Origin: Portibacter marinus
GTDB taxonomy: Bacteria; Bacteroidota; Bacteroidia; Chitinophagales; Saprospiraceae
Assembly (NCBI RefSeq): GCF_021533195.1
Contig: NZ_JAJNKB010000007.1
Location: 204,682 to 268,681, forward strand
DNA: 64,000 nucleotides
Direction: 5' to 3'
In this document: positions 18,376 to 30,300 of the stretch, piece after piece
Layout of the letters: the number at the start of each line of letters is the position of its first letter
How positions within the stretch are numbered: position 1 is the first letter of the stretch
The notes under the pieces: generated by a model
Seen by the model: the letters and a program-made list of their open reading frames with translations, nothing else
What the model was told of the DNA's origin: nothing
Database searches by the model: none
Translations under genes and position numbers: made by a program

Positions 18376-18383
18376 TAATTTTG
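18376..18383 (+). promoter_or_regulatory. -7 box (TAATTTTG) for the DUF4837 gene
   Basis: TAATTTTG matches TAnnTTTG and ends six bases before ATG 18389, which would give a leaderless or nearly leaderless transcript. Confidence 0.45.
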
Positions 18384-18388
18384 TATTT

Positions 18389-19468
18389 ATGAAGATCAGA
18401 AACATTGTATTATATATAGCCGCATTTATATTACTATATAGTTGTAGCGATGAGCTGCAGAATAAATTGAAATCCAATCCGAATGCATTAGGAACTGCCA
18501 ATCAAATTGTCGTCATAGCGGATCAGGATTTATGGGAAGGAGCAGTAGGGGATACCTTTAGGATGCTTTATGAGGCAGCCTATCCGATGCTTCCTAAGCC
18601 CGAACCCATTTTCGACTTAAAACATTTTACACCCACTGAATTAGAAGAAGGCCCGCTTCGAAAGGAGTTGAGGACTTATTTATATCTGGCGAATCTTTCG
18701 GATGCCAATTCTACTACTGTTCAGTCTGTTTCCAAAGATCTGGGAGAGGAGAAAATATTGACCATAAAGCGGGAAGGGATTAAAAATACGACCATTGGCC
18801 GAGATAAATGGGCTGCGGGTCAATTGATGATCTATGTGATGGGAGAAGATGAAGAGGCTTTAATTGACAATATTACCAAAAGCTTTCCCTCCATCAGTAA
18901 GCGGGTTTATCAGCACGATTACAAACAAATTAAAGGTTACACTTTTGCTTCGGGTTACAACAAAGCTTTGTCTACTGAAATTCAGGAGAAGCTAGGTGTG
19001 AAGATTGAGATTCCAGCCGATTATGTTAAAGCAGAATGGGATGAAGATGCACAGTTGATGTGGATCAGGAAAGAAACTGCAGCTGCTACCTTTGGTATGG
19101 TTTTGTGGTCAATGGATTACGAAAGCCAGGATCAGCTAAACAAAGAATTCTTAAAGGAGAAGGTCAATGATTTTGGTAGAGATTATGTGAAAACCAATAC
19201 ACCGGGATCACATATGGTCATTAATGATGAGGATCTGCCTTTATATACCAATACAATAGAGGTCAATGGTCAGTATGCATATGAAATGAGAGGCATCTGG
19301 GAAACAACGCAAGACTATATGGGAGGTCCATTTTTTGCCTATGTTGTAATAGATAAGTCACAAAAGAAACTTTTGTTCATCCTTGATTTTTTATTGGCAC
19401 CAGGCAAGGAAAAGAGAGATTTGATGCAGCAAATGGAATTGATGACGAATACCCTTGAATTTATGTAG
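18389..19468 (+). CDS. DUF4837 family lipoprotein
   Basis: This 359-residue predicted lipoprotein belongs to the Bacteroidota DUF4837 family; its function is unknown. The signal peptide ends ILLYSC, placing the lipidated Cys at residue 19. The mature domain begins with the family-typical GTANQIVVIADQDLWEG and includes EPIFDLKHFTPTEL. A second half carries WDEDAQLMWIRKE and the closing LLFILDFLLAPGKEKRDL. It stands as a single gene, divergent from the Hsp20 pair and convergent with carB. Confidence 0.88.
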   Translation: MKIRNIVLYIAAFILLYSCSDELQNKLKSNPNALGTANQIVVIADQDLWEGAVGDTFRMLYEAAYPMLPKPEPIFDLKHFTPTELEEGPLRKELRTYLYLANLSDANSTTVQSVSKDLGEEKILTIKREGIKNTTIGRDKWAAGQLMIYVMGEDEEALIDNITKSFPSISKRVYQHDYKQIKGYTFASGYNKALSTEIQEKLGVKIEIPADYVKAEWDEDAQLMWIRKETAAATFGMVLWSMDYESQDQLNKEFLKEKVNDFGRDYVKTNTPGSHMVINDEDLPLYTNTIEVNGQYAYEMRGIWETTQDYMGGPFFAYVVIDKSQKKLLFILDFLLAPGKEKRDLMQQMELMTNTLEFM

Positions 19469-19566
19469 ATCCTACCGTGTACGGGACTTCACTAACCAAT
19501 ACAAGAAATTAAGAATTTTTACAACTAACTTTATAAACAGATATCGGATTAAAACCCGTGGTCCTG

Positions 19567-22386
19567 TTAATTCGTCAAGTACATGCTTCTGTTCCGATCT
19601 AACTCCCTGAAAAACGGATCTTTCAGATCTTTAATAAACTGAATGGCCTCACCGGTTGATTTCATTTCCGGACCCAATTGCTTGTCAACATTTGGGAATT
19701 TGTCAAAGGAGAATACAGGAACCTTAATCGCGTAACCTTCCAGTTTTTTATCGATTTCAAAATCCTTGATCTTTTTGGTACCCATCATAACATGGGTAGC
19801 AATCTTTAGAAAAGGAACCTGGTACGCTTTAGCAATGAAAGGAGTCGTTCGTGAAGCTCGGGGATTGGCTTCAATGACATACACATGATCATCTTTAATG
19901 GCAAATTGTATGTTGATCAACCCTCTAATATTCAATGCCTTCGCTAATTTTTCAGTGTAGAAAATCATGGTTTCAATGGCCTTATGTGAAAGGCTGTAAG
20001 TAGGCAACACGGCTGAACTATCACCTGAGTGTATACCTGCGGGTTCTATGTGCTCCATTATTCCCATTATATGCACCTGCTCGCCATCATAAATAGCATC
20101 AATCTCAGCTTCCTTAGCTCTTTCCAGAAATTGGTCGATTAACACCTTATTGTCTGGCATATGCTTAAAGATGGTCAACACCTGCTTCTCCAGTTCTTCG
20201 TCATTAATGACAATCTTCATTCTCTGCCCTCCCAAAACATAAGAAGGTCTTACTAAAACCGGATAGGTCACACGATTTGCAATGGCAAGTGCTTCGTCGG
20301 CATCATTGGCAGCACCATATTCCGGATAGGGAATTTCAAGTTCTTTTAACAAGTCTGAGAACCTCCCTCTATCTTCGGCAAGGTCCATATCTTCGAATTG
20401 GGTACCAATGATTTTGATTCCTTTTTCGTGAAATTTTTTGGCGAGTTTGAGTGCCGTTTGGCCACCTAGTTGAACAATGACGCCCTCAGGTTGCTCTAAT
20501 TCTATAATCTCCTCGATGTGCTCCCAAAAGACCGGTTCAAAATAAAGCTTATCTGCGATGTCAAAATCTGTGGATACGGTCTCCGGATTACAATTGATCA
20601 TAATAGATTCGTAGCCAGCTTCTTTGATCGCCATCAAGCCATGAACGCAGCAATAATCGAATTCTATACCTTGACCAATTCTATTCGGTCCTGAACCAAG
20701 CACAATGATTTTTTTCTTCCCTTCGGTAGGAATGCTCTCGTTTTCCTTGTCGAATGTAGAGTAAAAGTAAGGAGTTTGAGCTTCAAATTCAGCTGCACAC
20801 GTATCCACCATTTTATAGGTTCTACGAACTCCTAAAGCTTTTCGATGTGCAGTCACTTCATCTTCCTCTACCCGCATCAACCAGGCAATCTGAGCATCAG
20901 AATAACCTAACTCCTTCAACTCTCTCATAAACTCCTCTGAAATATCTTCAGGAACATTCAATCGCTGGACTCTATCTTCTATTTTGACTAATCTTTTGAT
21001 TTGCTTTAAAAACCAGGGATCAATTTTAGTTAACTTTTGTACGGTGTTCAAGGGTACACCCAGCCTCAATGCGTCTTTCACCCTGTATATGCGATCCGAG
21101 CTTGCTTTTTCTAAACGGTTTAAGATATCCTCTGTTCTTATCCACTCCTTCTTATCTGCACCAAGACCAGATCTGTTGTTTTCTTGAGATTGGCAAGCTT
21201 TCTGCAAAGCTTCTAAAAAATTTCGACCGATCGCCATTACTTCTCCGACTGACTTCATTTGTAATCCTAAGATGGGATCAGAGCCATGGAATTTCTCAAA
21301 ATTCCAACGAGGCATCTTTACTATGACATAGTCGAGTGTAGGTTCGAAATAGGCAGAAGTGGTTTTCGTAATTTGATTTTTTAATTCATCTAAGGTATAG
21401 CCAATGGCTAACTTCGCCGCTATTTTTGCTATGGGATACCCCGTGGCTTTTGATGCAAGAGCTGAAGATCTTGAAACTCTTGGATTGATTTCTATACAGA
21501 TTAATTCTTCCGTTTCAGGATTTTGCGAAAATTGAATATTACATCCGCCTGCAAAATTCCCCATAGACCGCATGAGTTGAATGGCATCATTTCTCATTTG
21601 CTGATATGCCGTATCTGAGAGCGTCATCGCTGGTGCAACGGTAATGCTATCCCCGGTATGAATGCCCATAGGGTCCAGATTTTCAACGGTACATATGATG
21701 ACCACATTATCATTGGCGTCACGAAGCAACTCCAATTCAAACTCTTTCCAACCCAATACTGCTTTTTCTACCAGAACCTCGTGAGTAGGTGAGGCATTCA
21801 GACCCCTTCGCAGTGCATCATCAAATTCCTCTTTATGCATGACAAATCCACCACCAGTTCCTCCTAGTGTGTAAGATGGTCTGATCACAAGGGGGAATCC
21901 TATTTTCTGTGCGGCTTCTTTGCCTTCTAAGAATGAATTGGCAATAAATGAAGGCGCTACATTCTGACCCAGTTTCACTACATGCTGTTTAAATTCTTCC
22001 CTATTTTCGGCCAACTCGATAGCATCTAAATCCACCCCGATCAATCTAACATTGTATTTCTCCCAAATCCCTAACTTTCCTGTTTCAATGGCAAGATTGA
22101 GCGCTGTCTGTCCACCCATCGTTGCAAGAACGGCATCAATCTGCCTCTCTTGTAGAATTTCTTCGATAGATTCGGGTGTTAAAGGTTTCAAATAAATGTG
22201 ATCCGCTGTCAGGGGATCTGTCATTATCGTTGCCGGATTTGAATTGATCAGACTCACTTCTATGCCCTCCTCTCTTAAAGAGCGTGAGGCCTGTGATCCG
22301 GAATAATCAAATTCACAAGCTTGGCCAATGATGATAGGGCCACTTCCAATAATAAGTACTGATTTGATCGATTTGTCTCTAGGCAT
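19567..22386 (-). CDS. carB: Carbamoyl-phosphate synthase large subunit, lacking the allosteric domain
   Basis: CarB makes carbamoyl phosphate for pyrimidine and arginine synthesis from bicarbonate, ammonia and two ATP. Two homologous ATP-grasp halves are clear. The first starts [20 protein letters not shown] and continues with [14 protein letters not shown]. The second starts [19 protein letters not shown] and continues with [13 protein letters not shown]. The oligomerisation helix bundle lies between them. The protein ends at residue 939, right after the second ATP-grasp. The usual C-terminal MGS-like allosteric domain of about 130 residues is missing, and an in-frame stop is followed by noncoding sequence. 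I recall this short form from other Bacteroidota. carA is not in the window. Confidence 0.96.
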   Translation of the reverse strand: MPRDKSIKSVLIIGSGPIIIGQACEFDYSGSQASRSLREEGIEVSLINSNPATIMTDPLTADHIYLKPLTPESIEEILQERQIDAVLATMGGQTALNLAIETGKLGIWEKYNVRLIGVDLDAIELAENREEFKQHVVKLGQNVAPSFIANSFLEGKEAAQKIGFPLVIRPSYTLGGTGGGFVMHKEEFDDALRRGLNASPTHEVLVEKAVLGWKEFELELLRDANDNVVIICTVENLDPMGIHTGDSITVAPAMTLSDTAYQQMRNDAIQLMRSMGNFAGGCNIQFSQNPETEELICIEINPRVSRSSALASKATGYPIAKIAAKLAIGYTLDELKNQITKTTSAYFEPTLDYVIVKMPRWNFEKFHGSDPILGLQMKSVGEVMAIGRNFLEALQKACQSQENNRSGLGADKKEWIRTEDILNRLEKASSDRIYRVKDALRLGVPLNTVQKLTKIDPWFLKQIKRLVKIEDRVQRLNVPEDISEEFMRELKELGYSDAQIAWLMRVEEDEVTAHRKALGVRRTYKMVDTCAAEFEAQTPYFYSTFDKENESIPTEGKKKIIVLGSGPNRIGQGIEFDYCCVHGLMAIKEAGYESIMINCNPETVSTDFDIADKLYFEPVFWEHIEEIIELEQPEGVIVQLGGQTALKLAKKFHEKGIKIIGTQFEDMDLAEDRGRFSDLLKELEIPYPEYGAANDADEALAIANRVTYPVLVRPSYVLGGQRMKIVINDEELEKQVLTIFKHMPDNKVLIDQFLERAKEAEIDAIYDGEQVHIMGIMEHIEPAGIHSGDSSAVLPTYSLSHKAIETMIFYTEKLAKALNIRGLINIQFAIKDDHVYVIEANPRASRTTPFIAKAYQVPFLKIATHVMMGTKKIKDFEIDKKLEGYAIKVPVFSFDKFPNVDKQLGPEMKSTGEAIQFIKDLKDPFFRELDRNRSMYLTN

Positions 22387-22412
22387 TGCGGACTGGATTT
22401 ATCAAGTTCGCG

Positions 22413-22420
22413 CAAATATA
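22413..22420 (-). promoter_or_regulatory. -7 box (TATATTTG, minus strand) for carB
   Basis: The plus strand reads CAAATATA, which is TATATTTG in the carB direction, 26 bases before the carB ATG. It fits TAnnTTTG. Confidence 0.45.
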
Positions 22421-22666
22421 TATGGAAAATGATAAAATGAGGAATGCCAACTCATTAAATTAAAATAATAGCAATATGAATGGTCCAGAGCTTTTATATA
22501 CGGGAGTAGAGGGTATGTGAGTAAAATGAATTTTGTACTCTATAAGAAGTTGCCTTTATATTAAAAAGCAAGAGTAATGCGACTAATGGACAACTTTACC
22601 TACTATTATAAGAGAATAGTATATGTTTTTCTGATTTTTGTATTTCACTTATTTAAAGACCTTTGA

Positions 22667-22674
22667 TACATTTG
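22667..22674 (+). promoter_or_regulatory. -7 box (TACATTTG) for the hydroxyacid dehydrogenase gene
   Basis: TACATTTG ends five bases before ATG 22680. If used, transcription would begin at or next to the start codon, making a leaderless mRNA. It also argues against the longer in-frame start at 22638. Confidence 0.45.
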
Positions 22675-22679
22675 TCGTT

Positions 22680-23627
22680 ATGGGGAAAGTCCTGATTACT
22701 GATGCTGTCCATTCTTCCATTATAGGAACCATTGAAAAACTTGGTTTTGAGGTGACCTACATACCAAAATTAGAATATGCTGAGTTGGATGATATGATTG
22801 CAGATTATGAGGGAATCATCATCAACAGTAAAATCATCATGGATCAGCGTATGATAGACAAAGCTGGGAACTTACATTTTATTGGCAGGCTTGGTTCAGG
22901 ATTGGATATCATTGACCTGGAATACGCTAAGAAAAAAGGTATTGCAGTTCTAAGTGCTCCGGAAGGCAACAGCAATGCCGTGGGAGAACATGCACTGGGA
23001 ATGCTTTTGTCGCTAGCCAATCATTTAAACAGAGCAGACAGAGAGGTAAGGCAATTTAAATGGAACAGAGAAAAAAATAGAGGATTCGAGTTAGAAGGAA
23101 AGAAAATTGGAATCATCGGGTATGGTCATACCGGCCCAGCATTTGCTGAAAAACTTCAAGGTTTCAGAGCTCAGATCTATGTTTATGATAAGTATAGAAA
23201 GCATATTGCAGATAAAAAACGTTCCATAATGGAAACTAGCCTGACTCAGATCCAAAGGGAATGCGATATTATTAGTATTCATTTGCCACTCACACCAGAA
23301 ACAAAGAATCTTGTGAACCAGGAATTTTTTGAAAAGTGTTTAAAGCGACCGGTGGTGATCAATACTTCAAGGGGTAAAATCCTGAAAATAGAAGATTTAC
23401 TGCAGGCCTTGAAAACAGGCAGAATTAGTGGTGCTTGTCTGGATGTATTCGAGAATGAAAAACCCCAAACTTTTACCGAACAAGAGAAGCATGTGTATGA
23501 GGAGTTATATGCTTCAGATAAGGTTTTATTGACACCCCATATAGCCGGTTGGACTAAAGAGTCAAAGAAAAAAATTGCCTCTACTTTGATAGCTAAAATA
23601 AAGAAGCATCTGGAGTCCGTTGCATAA
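22680..23627 (+). CDS. D-2-hydroxyacid dehydrogenase (phosphoglycerate dehydrogenase-like)
   Basis: This is an NAD-dependent dehydrogenase of the D-isomer 2-hydroxyacid family; it may act on 3-phosphoglycerate (SerA-like) or another 2-hydroxyacid. At 315 aa it is the short type without an ACT domain. The Rossmann motif GIIGYGHTG lies near residue 143. The catalytic Arg is in INTSRGKI, the Glu in DVFENEKP and the His in LLTPHIAGWT. ATG 22680 (MGKVLITD) is preferred over 22638 because the extra residues overlap the -7 box. The following receptor gene has its own promoter-like box, so this is probably a single gene. Confidence 0.85.
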   Translation: MGKVLITDAVHSSIIGTIEKLGFEVTYIPKLEYAELDDMIADYEGIIINSKIIMDQRMIDKAGNLHFIGRLGSGLDIIDLEYAKKKGIAVLSAPEGNSNAVGEHALGMLLSLANHLNRADREVRQFKWNREKNRGFELEGKKIGIIGYGHTGPAFAEKLQGFRAQIYVYDKYRKHIADKKRSIMETSLTQIQRECDIISIHLPLTPETKNLVNQEFFEKCLKRPVVINTSRGKILKIEDLLQALKTGRISGACLDVFENEKPQTFTEQEKHVYEELYASDKVLLTPHIAGWTKESKKKIASTLIAKIKKHLESVA

Positions 23628-23674
23628 TGCACAATAATTTTAGGAAGGTGCGGCGTGTGAGAAATGTAAAATGC

Positions 23675-23682
23675 TATTTTTG
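23675..23682 (+). promoter_or_regulatory. -7 box (TATTTTTG) for the TonB receptor operon
   Basis: TATTTTTG matches TAnnTTTG and lies about 40 bases before ATG 23723. It supports that ATG over the longer frame beginning at 23627. Confidence 0.45.
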
Positions 23683-23722
23683 CTTCTGTTTTATAAGCAG
23701 TGAGTGCTATAATAAAGATTTT

Positions 23723-26700
23723 ATGAAAAGAAATTTACTTGTACTATTCTTGTTTCTAGGCCTTTTAGGCACAGTGATGGGACAAACTTCACTAGAGGGT
23801 AAAATTACGGAAGCGGAGAGTGGGGAGCCTGTTATTTTTGCAACTGTGGCTTTGTACAGAGGAGGAACGATTATTTCAGGAACGGAATCAGATCTGGATG
23901 GTAATTATATTTTCTCCAATATAGATCCGGGTACCTACGATGTGGAGGTGAGCTTTATAGGATTGGCCACCAGAAGAGAAAATGGGGTGATTGTGAAAAA
24001 TGGAAAATCTACGAAGCTAGACTTTGCCCTAAAAGAAGAGGGAGTGGTCTTGGATGGTGTAGAGATTGTTGATTACAAGGTACCTCTCATTGATTTTGAC
24101 AATACAACCTCACAAAAGACGGTAACTTCAGAAGCTATCAGGAATATTCCTACCAGGAATGTCAATAGAATTGCTGCCACCACCGCCGGCATCACTTCTA
24201 CAGATGGCGGGGCCATTTCGATCAGAGGTTCCAGATCTAATGCCACAGATTATTACGTGGATGGCATTCGTGTATCAGGTGCTGCAATACTGCCGGCCTC
24301 GGAAATTGAGCAACTTCAAGTTGTTACGGGTGGCTTGGAAGCAAAATATGGTGATGTAACGGGTGGAATCATCTCCATCACTTCGAAAGGTCCCTCCAAT
24401 AGTTTTAACGGAGGAGTAGAATTGGAAACTTCAGAATACCTGGACGCCTACGGATACAATCTGGCCAATTTTAACCTCAGCGGTCCCATATTGAGAAATA
24501 AACAGGGCAATTCTGTCCTTGGTTTTAGGATCGCAGGCCAGTATACGAACAACAGAGATGCCGGCGTCACGGCAAATGGTTTTCATTTACTCACCCCCGA
24601 TCAAATTGCCGAGCTGGAGGAAAACCCGACGTTTGATTTAGATGGAGCAATGCAGCCAACGGGTGAATTGCTGGGACGAGGAGATGTCACTCCGCGTGCA
24701 TGGAGACCCAATGAAGGCAGTCAAAGCATTAGCATCAATGGAAGGCTGGATGCACAATTATCAAAAGCCATTGATATTTCTTTTTCCGGTAGCTACAATG
24801 ACGGTATAAACCAGTTTGCGCCAAGTACAGCATGGGCCTTTGCAAATTGGCAAAACAATCCATATGCTTTTACGGACAGGTACAGAGGAAATTTCAGGTT
24901 CAGACACCGATTGGGGAGGCAGTCCATTGACCAGAATAAAGAACAAACCTCGGGAACAACCATTCGCAATGCATCGTACTATATTCAGGTAGGAATCGAG
25001 AATACACAGAATAATCAGTCGGATGTCAGGCATGGCGAGGATTATTTCAACTATGGATTTTACGGAAACCAGGAATTTAATTCACCGGCATTCATCGGAG
25101 TGGTAGAAGATACTTCGCTTTGGAATACCAATACCATGCAGGAGTTGTTTTCCAATGTATTTTTCGATCACATCGATTTTAATGACCAGAATGCAGTTGG
25201 GGAATATATTCCAGATACTGAAATCAATCCAGTGCTTGCAAAGTATCAGTTTGAGAATGGAAATTTACTGGGAGCTGCCAATAATTTTTGGAATTACTAT
25301 AATAATGTAGGCCGAGTTTACAATGTTGCATTCAAAAATAACAATGATGTTTATACGGTCAACATGAATGCGCAATTTGACTTACTGCCAAACGGTTCGA
25401 TCAATAATAGACACAATATTCAATTTGGATTTCTTTATGAGCAAAGAGCCAATAGAAGTTATAATATAAATCCACTCCAACTTTGGCAGTTGGCCAGTCA
25501 GCAGGCAAACGCTCATTTCACTGGCGTAGATACTACCTCACTTTCAGGCGACACGACTTTTCTAATGATCGGTGGAGTATCTTATCCATTTGCAACTTAT
25601 AATAGGAGGTTCGAGGATCGACCTGAAAACCTATTTTACCAATCGATCAGGGAGCAACTAGGTGTTGAGTTGACAGATTATGTCAATGTCAATGGCTTGA
25701 AACCCGAAGACTTAAGTTTGGAAATGTTTTCTCCTTCAGAGTTGATTAATTTCAGGGGGATAGGGCTGAACTATTTTGGGTATGATGTTTATGGGAATCA
25801 ATTGAATTCCCAGCCCTCTTTTAATGATTTTTTCACAGCAAGAGATGAGAACGGAAGACGAACCTTTCCGGTTGCAGCGAATCAACCGATTTACGGAGCT
25901 GCCTACCTTCAGGATAAATTCAGCTATAAGGATTTGATTATAAGGGTGGGAGTGCGCGTGGACTATTTTGATGCCAATACTAAAGTAATAGAGGATCCCT
26001 ATTCTTTGTATAGAATCGAAACAGTAGATGAGTTTGAGTCTAGAACAGGAATGGAACAACCTGAATCTGTAGGAGGAGACTATAAAGTATATGTTTCAGG
26101 TGAAGAATCTACGGATGTGGTGGCCTACAGGCAAGGAGACCAGTGGTTTAACACCAATGGAACGGCTACGGAAGGCAATTTGCTTTTTCCAGGTGGTCTG
26201 GTTTTTCCTTCGTACAGAATTCCTGGACAGAACATCAAATCTCCGGATTTTGATCCCAATACCACTTTTTCAGATTATAAACCACAGGTTAATTTTATGC
26301 CAAGGGTAAGTTTTTCTTTCCCGATTTCTTCTGATGCAGGATTTTTTGCCCACTACGATGTGAAAGTACAGAGACCTCCTACGAACAATGTTTTCACACC
26401 CTTAAATTATTATTTCTTTAACGACAATCCTGGAGGTACCGTTAATAATCCCAATCTTAAGCCAGAGAAGACGGTAGATTTCGAGGTGGGATTTCAACAG
26501 AAAGTAACCAACTCTTCTGCGATAAAAGTCAGTGCCTACTACAGAGAAATGAGGGATATGATTCAAAGAAGATTCTTCCTTTTTGTTCCTACGTTGACAC
26601 AGTATCAATCTTACGGAAACATTGATTTCGGAACCACCAAAGGATTTACATTCGGCTATGACCTGCGTAGAACTCAGAATGTTGAATTTTCTGCCAGTTA

Positions 26701-27328
26701 CACCTTGCAATTTGCCGATGGAACCGGTTCCAATTCTAATGGTATTAGCACAGATAGAGGAAATATCAGGGTGCTACTTCCACTTTCATTTGACGAGCGG
26801 CATCGATTTGTTTCAAGTATCGACTACAGATATGGTCAAGGCAAAAGATACAATGGGCCATCTGTCAGAGGTGTCAATTTATTTGAGAATACAGGATTAA
26901 ATATTCAAGCGGTAGCTGTCTCCGGTCAACCCTATACACGACTTAGAAATGCGGAACCATTCGGCGGATCCGGATTTACCGGAGACATTAACGGAGCAAG
27001 GCTTCCATGGCAATTCAATCTGGATGCAAGATTAGACAGAACATTTATTGTCGGAGGTCAAGGTAAAAGAAGATTATTTATCAATGCGTACATCAGGGCA
27101 ACCAATGTGCTCAATCGTAAAAATGTCATTGGTGTTTTCCCGGTTACCGGCTCACCCACCGATGATGGTTACATCGTTTCCAGATTTGGTCAAGATCGCT
27201 TAAGACAAATTGCTACTGATGGGAAAAATGCTGACAACTTTCTGGCAGCGCATAATTGGAGACTGAACGACATCAACAATTTTACAAGACCAAGAAATCT
27301 GATACTAGGTGTAATTACTAATTTTTAA
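23723..27328 (+). CDS. TonB-dependent outer-membrane receptor with carboxypeptidase-like N-domain
   Basis: This 1201-residue outer-membrane receptor probably imports or helps display a large substrate using TonB energy. The signal peptide MKRNLLVLFLFLGLLGTVMGQ is cut near residue 21. A carboxypeptidase-regulatory-like Ig fold follows (about 22-105: LEGKITEAESGEPVIFATVA, then GTYDVEVSFIG). The plug domain (about 115-225) has GAISIRGSRSNATDYYVDGIR. The rest is a long beta-barrel rich in aromatic and Asn residues, ending VITNF. The next gene's first ATG directly abuts its stop. The frame is open 32 residues further upstream, but that part is Cys/Arg-rich and precedes the signal peptide. Confidence 0.92.
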   Translation: MKRNLLVLFLFLGLLGTVMGQTSLEGKITEAESGEPVIFATVALYRGGTIISGTESDLDGNYIFSNIDPGTYDVEVSFIGLATRRENGVIVKNGKSTKLDFALKEEGVVLDGVEIVDYKVPLIDFDNTTSQKTVTSEAIRNIPTRNVNRIAATTAGITSTDGGAISIRGSRSNATDYYVDGIRVSGAAILPASEIEQLQVVTGGLEAKYGDVTGGIISITSKGPSNSFNGGVELETSEYLDAYGYNLANFNLSGPILRNKQGNSVLGFRIAGQYTNNRDAGVTANGFHLLTPDQIAELEENPTFDLDGAMQPTGELLGRGDVTPRAWRPNEGSQSISINGRLDAQLSKAIDISFSGSYNDGINQFAPSTAWAFANWQNNPYAFTDRYRGNFRFRHRLGRQSIDQNKEQTSGTTIRNASYYIQVGIENTQNNQSDVRHGEDYFNYGFYGNQEFNSPAFIGVVEDTSLWNTNTMQELFSNVFFDHIDFNDQNAVGEYIPDTEINPVLAKYQFENGNLLGAANNFWNYYNNVGRVYNVAFKNNNDVYTVNMNAQFDLLPNGSINNRHNIQFGFLYEQRANRSYNINPLQLWQLASQQANAHFTGVDTTSLSGDTTFLMIGGVSYPFATYNRRFEDRPENLFYQSIREQLGVELTDYVNVNGLKPEDLSLEMFSPSELINFRGIGLNYFGYDVYGNQLNSQPSFNDFFTARDENGRRTFPVAANQPIYGAAYLQDKFSYKDLIIRVGVRVDYFDANTKVIEDPYSLYRIETVDEFESRTGMEQPESVGGDYKVYVSGEESTDVVAYRQGDQWFNTNGTATEGNLLFPGGLVFPSYRIPGQNIKSPDFDPNTTFSDYKPQVNFMPRVSFSFPISSDAGFFAHYDVKVQRPPTNNVFTPLNYYFFNDNPGGTVNNPNLKPEKTVDFEVGFQQKVTNSSAIKVSAYYREMRDMIQRRFFLFVPTLTQYQSYGNIDFGTTKGFTFGYDLRRTQNVEFSASYTLQFADGTGSNSNGISTDRGNIRVLLPLSFDERHRFVSSIDYRYGQGKRYNGPSVRGVNLFENTGLNIQAVAVSGQPYTRLRNAEPFGGSGFTGDINGARLPWQFNLDARLDRTFIVGGQGKRRLFINAYIRATNVLNRKNVIGVFPVTGSPTDDGYIVSRFGQDRLRQIATDGKNADNFLAAHNWRLNDINNFTRPRNLILGVITNF

Positions 27329-30300
27329 ATGAATTTGAATTCATTGTACATGAAGATTATGAAGATTAAGATAAGTCTAATAGCAGTTTTGATTTTGAGT
27401 GCGCTGACAGTGGATGCTCATATCAATCCTAAGCTTTTTAAGATTAAAAAAGAATTGACCAAAAACAGTGAAGTATCGTTTCGTGAAGATTGTGTTCCGG
27501 CAACGGAGCAGATCGATATGGCGATCAATAACGTTCGTGCCCGATTGACAACGGGAGGAGATGTATGGTGGAATCTGGATGACGGCCGATATATAGTACC
27601 TAAAGTGCCTATTGGTTCAGGACTTGAGGAAGTATCTTCCATATTTGCCGGAGCAGTGTGGTTAGGAGGATTTGACCCTTCGGGGAACCTTAAAATGGCG
27701 GCTGCAACCTACAGAAGTAATCAAAGTAATGATTTTTATCCGGGTCCAATAGATCCGGTTACCGGGACTACTGAATTGCAGACTTGTGAGAACTGGGACC
27801 GATTTTTCAGGGTTACCGGAGATGAAATTGATGAGCATTTAAGGAAATTCGAAATAGCAAAACTGGCCGGTGTGCCCTATGATCCTGACTCAATTCCTGA
27901 TGGCGTAAAATTTTGGCCTGGAAAAGGGAATCCATATTTTTTAGAAGAGTACCAATTTGAATTGCCCAATACAGAGCAGGCGCTGGGCTCTTTCTGGGAT
28001 GCCGACTTTGACAATTCATACGATCCTGCAAATGGCGACTACCCCATTATTGAAATCCGGGGTTGTCCACTGCCACAATATCCGGATGAAATGACATTCT
28101 GGATTTATAATGATGCTGGAGGTGTTCACTCCGCTACACAGGGAGAAAAGATACAAATGGAAGTGCAGGTTCAAGCCTTTGCTTACCAAACCAATGATGC
28201 GATCAATGACATGACGTTTCAACGGTATAAATTGATTAACAGGGCTCAAGTAGATATCGGAGATTGCTATTTTGCGATGTGGGTCGACCCGGATTTAGGT
28301 TGTTTTACAGATGACTATGTAGGATGTGATACTACGAGAAGTTTGGCTTATGTATATAATGAAGATGAATTTGATGGGGAAAATGGATGTACCTGCCAGG
28401 GAGGTGTAGCCACTTATTGTGATGAAATACCCATTTTGGGCGTAGATTACTTCAGAGGTCCACTGTCACCCAAAAAATTTGGACCTAATGGAACCCTTGT
28501 AGATCTTGAGCCTGGAGACAATAGTAGTCCGGATACGCTTGTGGAATTAGGCATGTCCTCCTTTATCTATTACAATAATGGAGGTATTGGTCAACCCAAT
28601 GCAGCGACGACAGATCCTCAAATTGATTTTGAATATTACAATTACCTGAGTGGATTCTGGAGAGACGGAACACCCATTACTTTCGGAGGTTCAGGATTCA
28701 ATGCTGGAAGTACGAACACTACAAAATTTGTTCTTTCCGGAGCACCAAATGAAGGCAATGCATGGTCGATGTGTACCGCAGGTCTTCCTTTTGGAGATAG
28801 AAGAACCATCCAGGCTTCCGGTCCATTTACCCTGAAGCCTCAGGCCATCAATGAATTGATTATTGGTGCGGTTTGGGTGCCTAATTTTGACTACCCTTGT
28901 CCGGACATCACCAGATTACAAGCTGCTGATGATTTGGCTCAGAATCTTTTCAACAGCTGTTTTGAGATAAAAGATGGTCCCGATGCTCCGGATATGGACA
29001 TCGTGGAGCTGGACAGACAATTGGTAATTGTTCTGACCAATGATACCATATCGTCTAACAATGCATTTGAAGAATATGAAGGTGTAGATTTATTGGCACC
29101 AGACGATATCATGGATAGCCTCTTTAGATTTGAAGGATATAAGATCTACCAACTTTCTAATTCTCAAGTGACACCCCAGGAATTAGATGATATTGACAAA
29201 GCAAGATTGATTCGACAAGTGGATCTGAAAAACGGTATCACTGAACTTTATAATTGGACTTCGACTGTCAATCCATATCCAGGTAACTCAGAATTGGTCT
29301 GGACATTTGAGAGAAAAGTAGAAGGTCAGGATCAGGGTATACAGCATACCTTCAACGTCACATCAGATGAATTTTCCTCTACGGACAAAAATCTGGTCAA
29401 TCACAAAGAGTATTACTTTATGGTGATTGCATATGCTTATAACAATTATGACGATTTCGATCCAAGAACGGGGCTGGGCCAGCAAATGCAATATTGCGAG
29501 GGTAGAAAGAACATCAGGGTTTATACAGGAGTTCCCAGAACGCTGGCCTATGAAAATATCAATAGCTTCTATGGTGATGGTCCTATTGTAACACGATTAC
29601 AAGGATCAGGAGCATCGGATATCTTTTTGGATGTTGAAGAAGGAACATATGATCTTATATTAAATGATGAGTTAGATGGGAGGATTACTTATAAGAGGGG
29701 ACAGGGACCGATTAATATTAAAGTGATTAATCCTGTAGAACTTAGAGACGGCAAATACAGACTAGAGATTTTTGGTGAGACAGATCGAAATGGTGAATTT
29801 GGGGACGATGCCTACTGGATTGTTACTAGAGAGGAAGATGGAAGGACGATTAGGTCAGAATTTCCTATTTCGAGGGTCAATGAGCAGATCGTTAATGAAT
29901 TTGGCTTTTCAATTTCTGTCAACAAGCTGGGCGAACCCGGAGACCAGGAAGGTCCTACGAATGGAGTCGTCGGTGGTGCAATCGAATACCAAAATCCTGA
30001 AGGAGCCGAATGGCTGAGAATGATACCGGATGATACACCTGCCTTTCAAGGAATCTTTAACTTTGTAAAAAATGGACCATCAGAAGTTGATTATGAATTT
30101 GATTTAACCAACAGTCTGGATAATATTGGAAATACCGGATTCATACCATTTTGGATTGCTGACTATCGGCAAACCGGGCCATATATTACTCCAGGATATA
30201 AAGACAACAGTGGGCATGGTCTGGTAAGAGGAAGAACTGAAATGCAGGATATTAATAATGTGGACATTGTTCTGACTTCGGATAAATCAAAGTGGAGTAG

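Noticed and set aside
23627..23722. N-terminal extension of the TonB receptor frame
   Set aside because: It precedes a clear signal peptide at 23723, is Cys/Arg-rich, and includes the predicted -7 box.
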